64,000 nucleotides of DNA from Numida meleagris (Eukaryota > Chordata > Aves > Galliformes > Numididae): NCBI RefSeq assembly GCF_002078875.1, contig NC_034412.1:84183491-84247490 (forward strand), read 5' to 3'. This document shows positions 61,311 through 64,000 of this stretch, in pieces; positions within the stretch are counted from its first letter, which is position 1, and each line of letters begins with the position of its first letter. Under the pieces are notes generated by a model that made no database searches, was not told the DNA's origin, and worked only from the letters and a program-made list of their open reading frames with translations. The translations under genes and the position numbers were made by a program.

Positions 61311-64000
61311 GAAGGAGTCCTTTGGAACACAGGTTCGTTTGTGCAGGTCTAGTGTGCCTGAGTCAGACAAGGGAAAGAAACACAGCAAAGCAAGATATCC
61401 AGGTACCTGTGTTTTCAGAAACTTTCTATTCTAGTGGGCTAAAATCAGCCGAGCAACTGTGTCTACTGCAGATAAGAGAGCTATGGACAACCTGTGAGCA
61501 GTTCCTGATCTACTGCTTCTCTGACTGGTAAGTCTGGAATCAATACTATCTTCTCATTGTATTATGCCACATAAAACAACAATTTAACCTGTGCTCATTT
61601 TGACCATCTCAGAAATACACTCCCAGTTTTTAGTATTCACTTTTTTGTTGTTGTTGTTTTAATTTGTCCATCGCGATTGTAACAGAGGCTTCTAAACTTG
61701 TTCATCAGTAATCTAACATTATAAATAGCATGTCGTATTCATTTCATAACCAGTATCTTTTAACTTTTTTTTTGTCTCCTTAAAGAAGAGAAAACATTCC
61801 TGCACTAACTTTCTGGTCTGGCATAAATGCTAGGGAATAAATGATCTGGTTTTCTAATTTTTCTCACTATTACTTTAAGGGGTAAAAATAAATGCATGTC
61901 CAAAACACTTTACTGCTTGTAAAGTCCTTCTGTGTTTTAATGTGCCTCGGTATGACAAAATAAGAGGATATCTTCAAGTTTAGTAAGTCTCCTTTTCCTG
62001 TGTACTTTAATTTATTTTTCACTCATTTCAAAGTGACTGCGCGGCACACTATACATTGTAAAAAAAAAAGCCTCTAGAAATGCTAGTCATGTCTAAAGTG
62101 AGAATAATTGGCCCTGACAGAGAGGAAAGTAGTAATTGGAATGAGACTTGTTTAAATAACAGTTAAAATTTTCTTTCCTTACTTTTCCGATTATATGCGC
62201 TATAAAGCAGGATTTCTTTGCCTTGGGTGTTTCACAGAGTCGTTTCTGTATGCAGCATGCCCAGCAGTATAACTCAAGTAATAAGCACAGCTGTAATTTG
62301 AAATAGACTTTGAGTTTAGGTCCCTAACATACAAATACACCATTCAATTGGTATTAAAACCGTAGCATCAAAATATTCAGTAAGCTGAAGCAGGACAGGC
62401 TAATTGCATCCTCTAATTATTCTAAGTTGTCATCATTTCTTCATTCTGAATGGTTAAATGGAAATTCAGATGCAACACTTGAGGAGGAAAAACATGCTTA
62501 AAAGCCTGAGGTATGAATACACTCCCTGCTCTGTTAAACACTCTCCTCACTGTTAGTTCCCAAGGAAGAGAAAAGTTACTATGTTTTTTTACCCCTTCCT
62601 CTATGTGATTTGTGTTGTTCTTAAATATAGCTTCCCTTGCAGCTATACAGAACAGGTGTTTTAAAAAGCTTTGGAGTATGTCAAAGTTTAGTACTGTAAT
62701 GAGACTGAGATTGTTTTCTTGAGTACATTTGTCTCCAGCCAGTAGATGCAGCCCCCATCTAAACAGGAGGGAGGTTTTTGTGGTCATATCTGCCCCCCTT
62801 CACAATATTTATGGAAAATATAAATCAAGACATGCCTTGAGAATCTGAGAGAACCAAGTGACATTTGCACTGGAACAAAATAAAAGCTTAACATGTCCTG
62901 ATTGGCAAAATATGTGGGCAATGTTGTATTAAATTGGTATTTTCCTTCTGCAGCTCTAAGGGATGCACCAGAACATACCAGAACTTCTAATCCAGGACTG
63001 GTTGTCTTTTTGACAACTTCAATTGTCTCCTGATCTTTTAGCTAAAAACTTTGAAGTGACTTATATAATCTCTTTTCATTTATTTACTTATTAATCAAAA
63101 GAAAGAAAAGCTATAGGTGAAATTTGACTCCATTAATGTGATTGATAAACTACTGACTTCAGTAACATAGAATTTAATTTTTCTAAAGTGGCTGGTCCAC
63201 TCTTTTGAATAGTAGATCCGAAAAGTCTGAAATTCAGGATTCAGAATTGCCTGGCTTCTTGATGCTGCCCAAACTGTAAAATGGAAGACAGTAATTATAA
63301 TAGCTCACAATTTGGAGGTTTGGTTTTCATTTATGTCACTTTTACTAAAGGAATATGAACTTGTAAAAGACCTTTCTGCATGTGAAATAAAATCTCAGCT
63401 GGGATTATATTAAAAGAGATGACAAGATGAGTTCAATCTGTTTTCTTTTTTCAATGCAGATGACATTTCATCAGCTATTAATAAATTTCACCCGATTTTC
63501 TTCTAACCGTCCCCAAGGCATTCAGTGTTTTTCTAATGCTTCTAACTAGGAAATATTTATATAGGGAAAATAGTACAATTTGTTTGAATAGATGCTACCA
63601 TTAGTCAGAATGTCAGAGTTTCATGGAGATTTCTGACTTTTCAGTAGCCAAATGAAAATAGAAACATTTTGCAACACACCTCCTTCAAAAAACAACCAAC
63701 CAACAACACTAGTTTCCAGGTCATTTCAGTTGCTGTTCATGTGTATTGACAAGATGTCCTACAAGAGTTTTATTTTATCTGCTGACATCTCTCTTGTGGA
63801 ACCTTCCTCTTCCATTGAACTACAACTCCCACAATATATCACAGCTTTTCAGTCTCACCGAGTGGCACAGCCTCTACCCCAGGCTGCCAATAAGGCATGC
63901 AGTTGATGGGGAAAACCAACCAGCAGAAAAGTATGAGTGCAAGCTCTCAAATTATGATTACTGTGAGCCAGGCATTCTCAAGTGAATCTCAAACTCTTCT
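61311..64000. other. AT-rich unique DNA, no gene recognised
   Basis: No gene or confident repeat is recognised. Open frames up to 121 codons (minus 62422-62787) show no domain. The stretch about 62035-62260 is non-repetitive and of mixed composition, so it is a candidate for a conservation check. Confidence 0.5.

Noticed and set aside
62422..62787. 121-codon minus-strand frame as a gene
   Set aside because: No recognisable domain and no promoter or splice context. Frames of this size are expected by chance in 64 kb of AT-rich DNA.
1..64000. Operons, CRISPR arrays, riboswitches, prokaryotic mobile elements
   Set aside because: Sequence is plainly vertebrate nuclear DNA. No regularly spaced repeats or prokaryotic gene organisation are present.

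Overview
This window is vertebrate nuclear DNA, almost certainly from a bird and most likely chicken or a close galliform. The diagnosis rests on its repeats. At least ten CR1 LINE fragments are present, several ending in the diagnostic ATTCTATG-type 3' repeat. There is one mariner DNA transposon whose ends and remnant transposase fit the chicken mariner (Galluhop/Mariner1_GG type), and there are two avian endogenous-retrovirus solo LTRs. Everything else is AT-rich, low-density sequence with short homopolymer tracts and no recognisable protein-coding gene, rRNA, tRNA or CRISPR. I read it as a gene desert or the interior of a very large intron. The open reading frames present (up to about 165 codons) have the size and number expected by chance in AT-rich DNA, or lie inside repeats.

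Layout. 1-9.77 kb: unique AT-rich DNA with one weak exon-like interval near 7.4 kb. 9.77-10.17 kb: CR1 3' end. 10.2-19.4 kb: unique DNA. 19.43-21.34 kb: a mariner element with TA target duplication, split by a later CR1 insertion (19.85-20.47 kb). 21.3-25.4 kb: unique DNA with a GC-richer patch at 21.75-22.1 kb. 25.4-31.6 kb: three short CR1 tails plus two old, decayed CR1-clade LINE relics (an endonuclease piece at 26.04 kb and a reverse-transcriptase tail at 31.07 kb). 31.6-36.9 kb: unique DNA. 36.96-38.57 kb: a minus-strand CR1 with reverse-transcriptase remains, broken by a plus-strand CR1. 38.6-47.5 kb: unique DNA with a candidate poly(A)-tailed retrocopy at 44.5 kb. 47.5-51.5 kb: three CR1 fragments, an ERVL-like solo LTR (49.79-50.29 kb) and a CpG-richer patch (50.75-51.23 kb). 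51.5-60.7 kb: unique DNA with conserved-element-like blocks near 58 kb. 60.74-61.31 kb: a 570-bp solo LTR with a perfect 5-bp target duplication and a CpG-rich core. 61.3-64 kb: unique DNA.

There is no operon or pathway to describe. The genuine biology is the insertion history (CR1 into mariner, CR1 into CR1, recombination of proviruses to solo LTRs) and a few candidate regulatory stretches. I found no convincing undescribed system. The best leads are the CpG-rich solo LTR with a ZNF143/THAP11-like site, the CpG-richer patch near 51 kb that ends in a splice-donor-like site, and the block near 58 kb with octamer and SF-1/ERR motifs.
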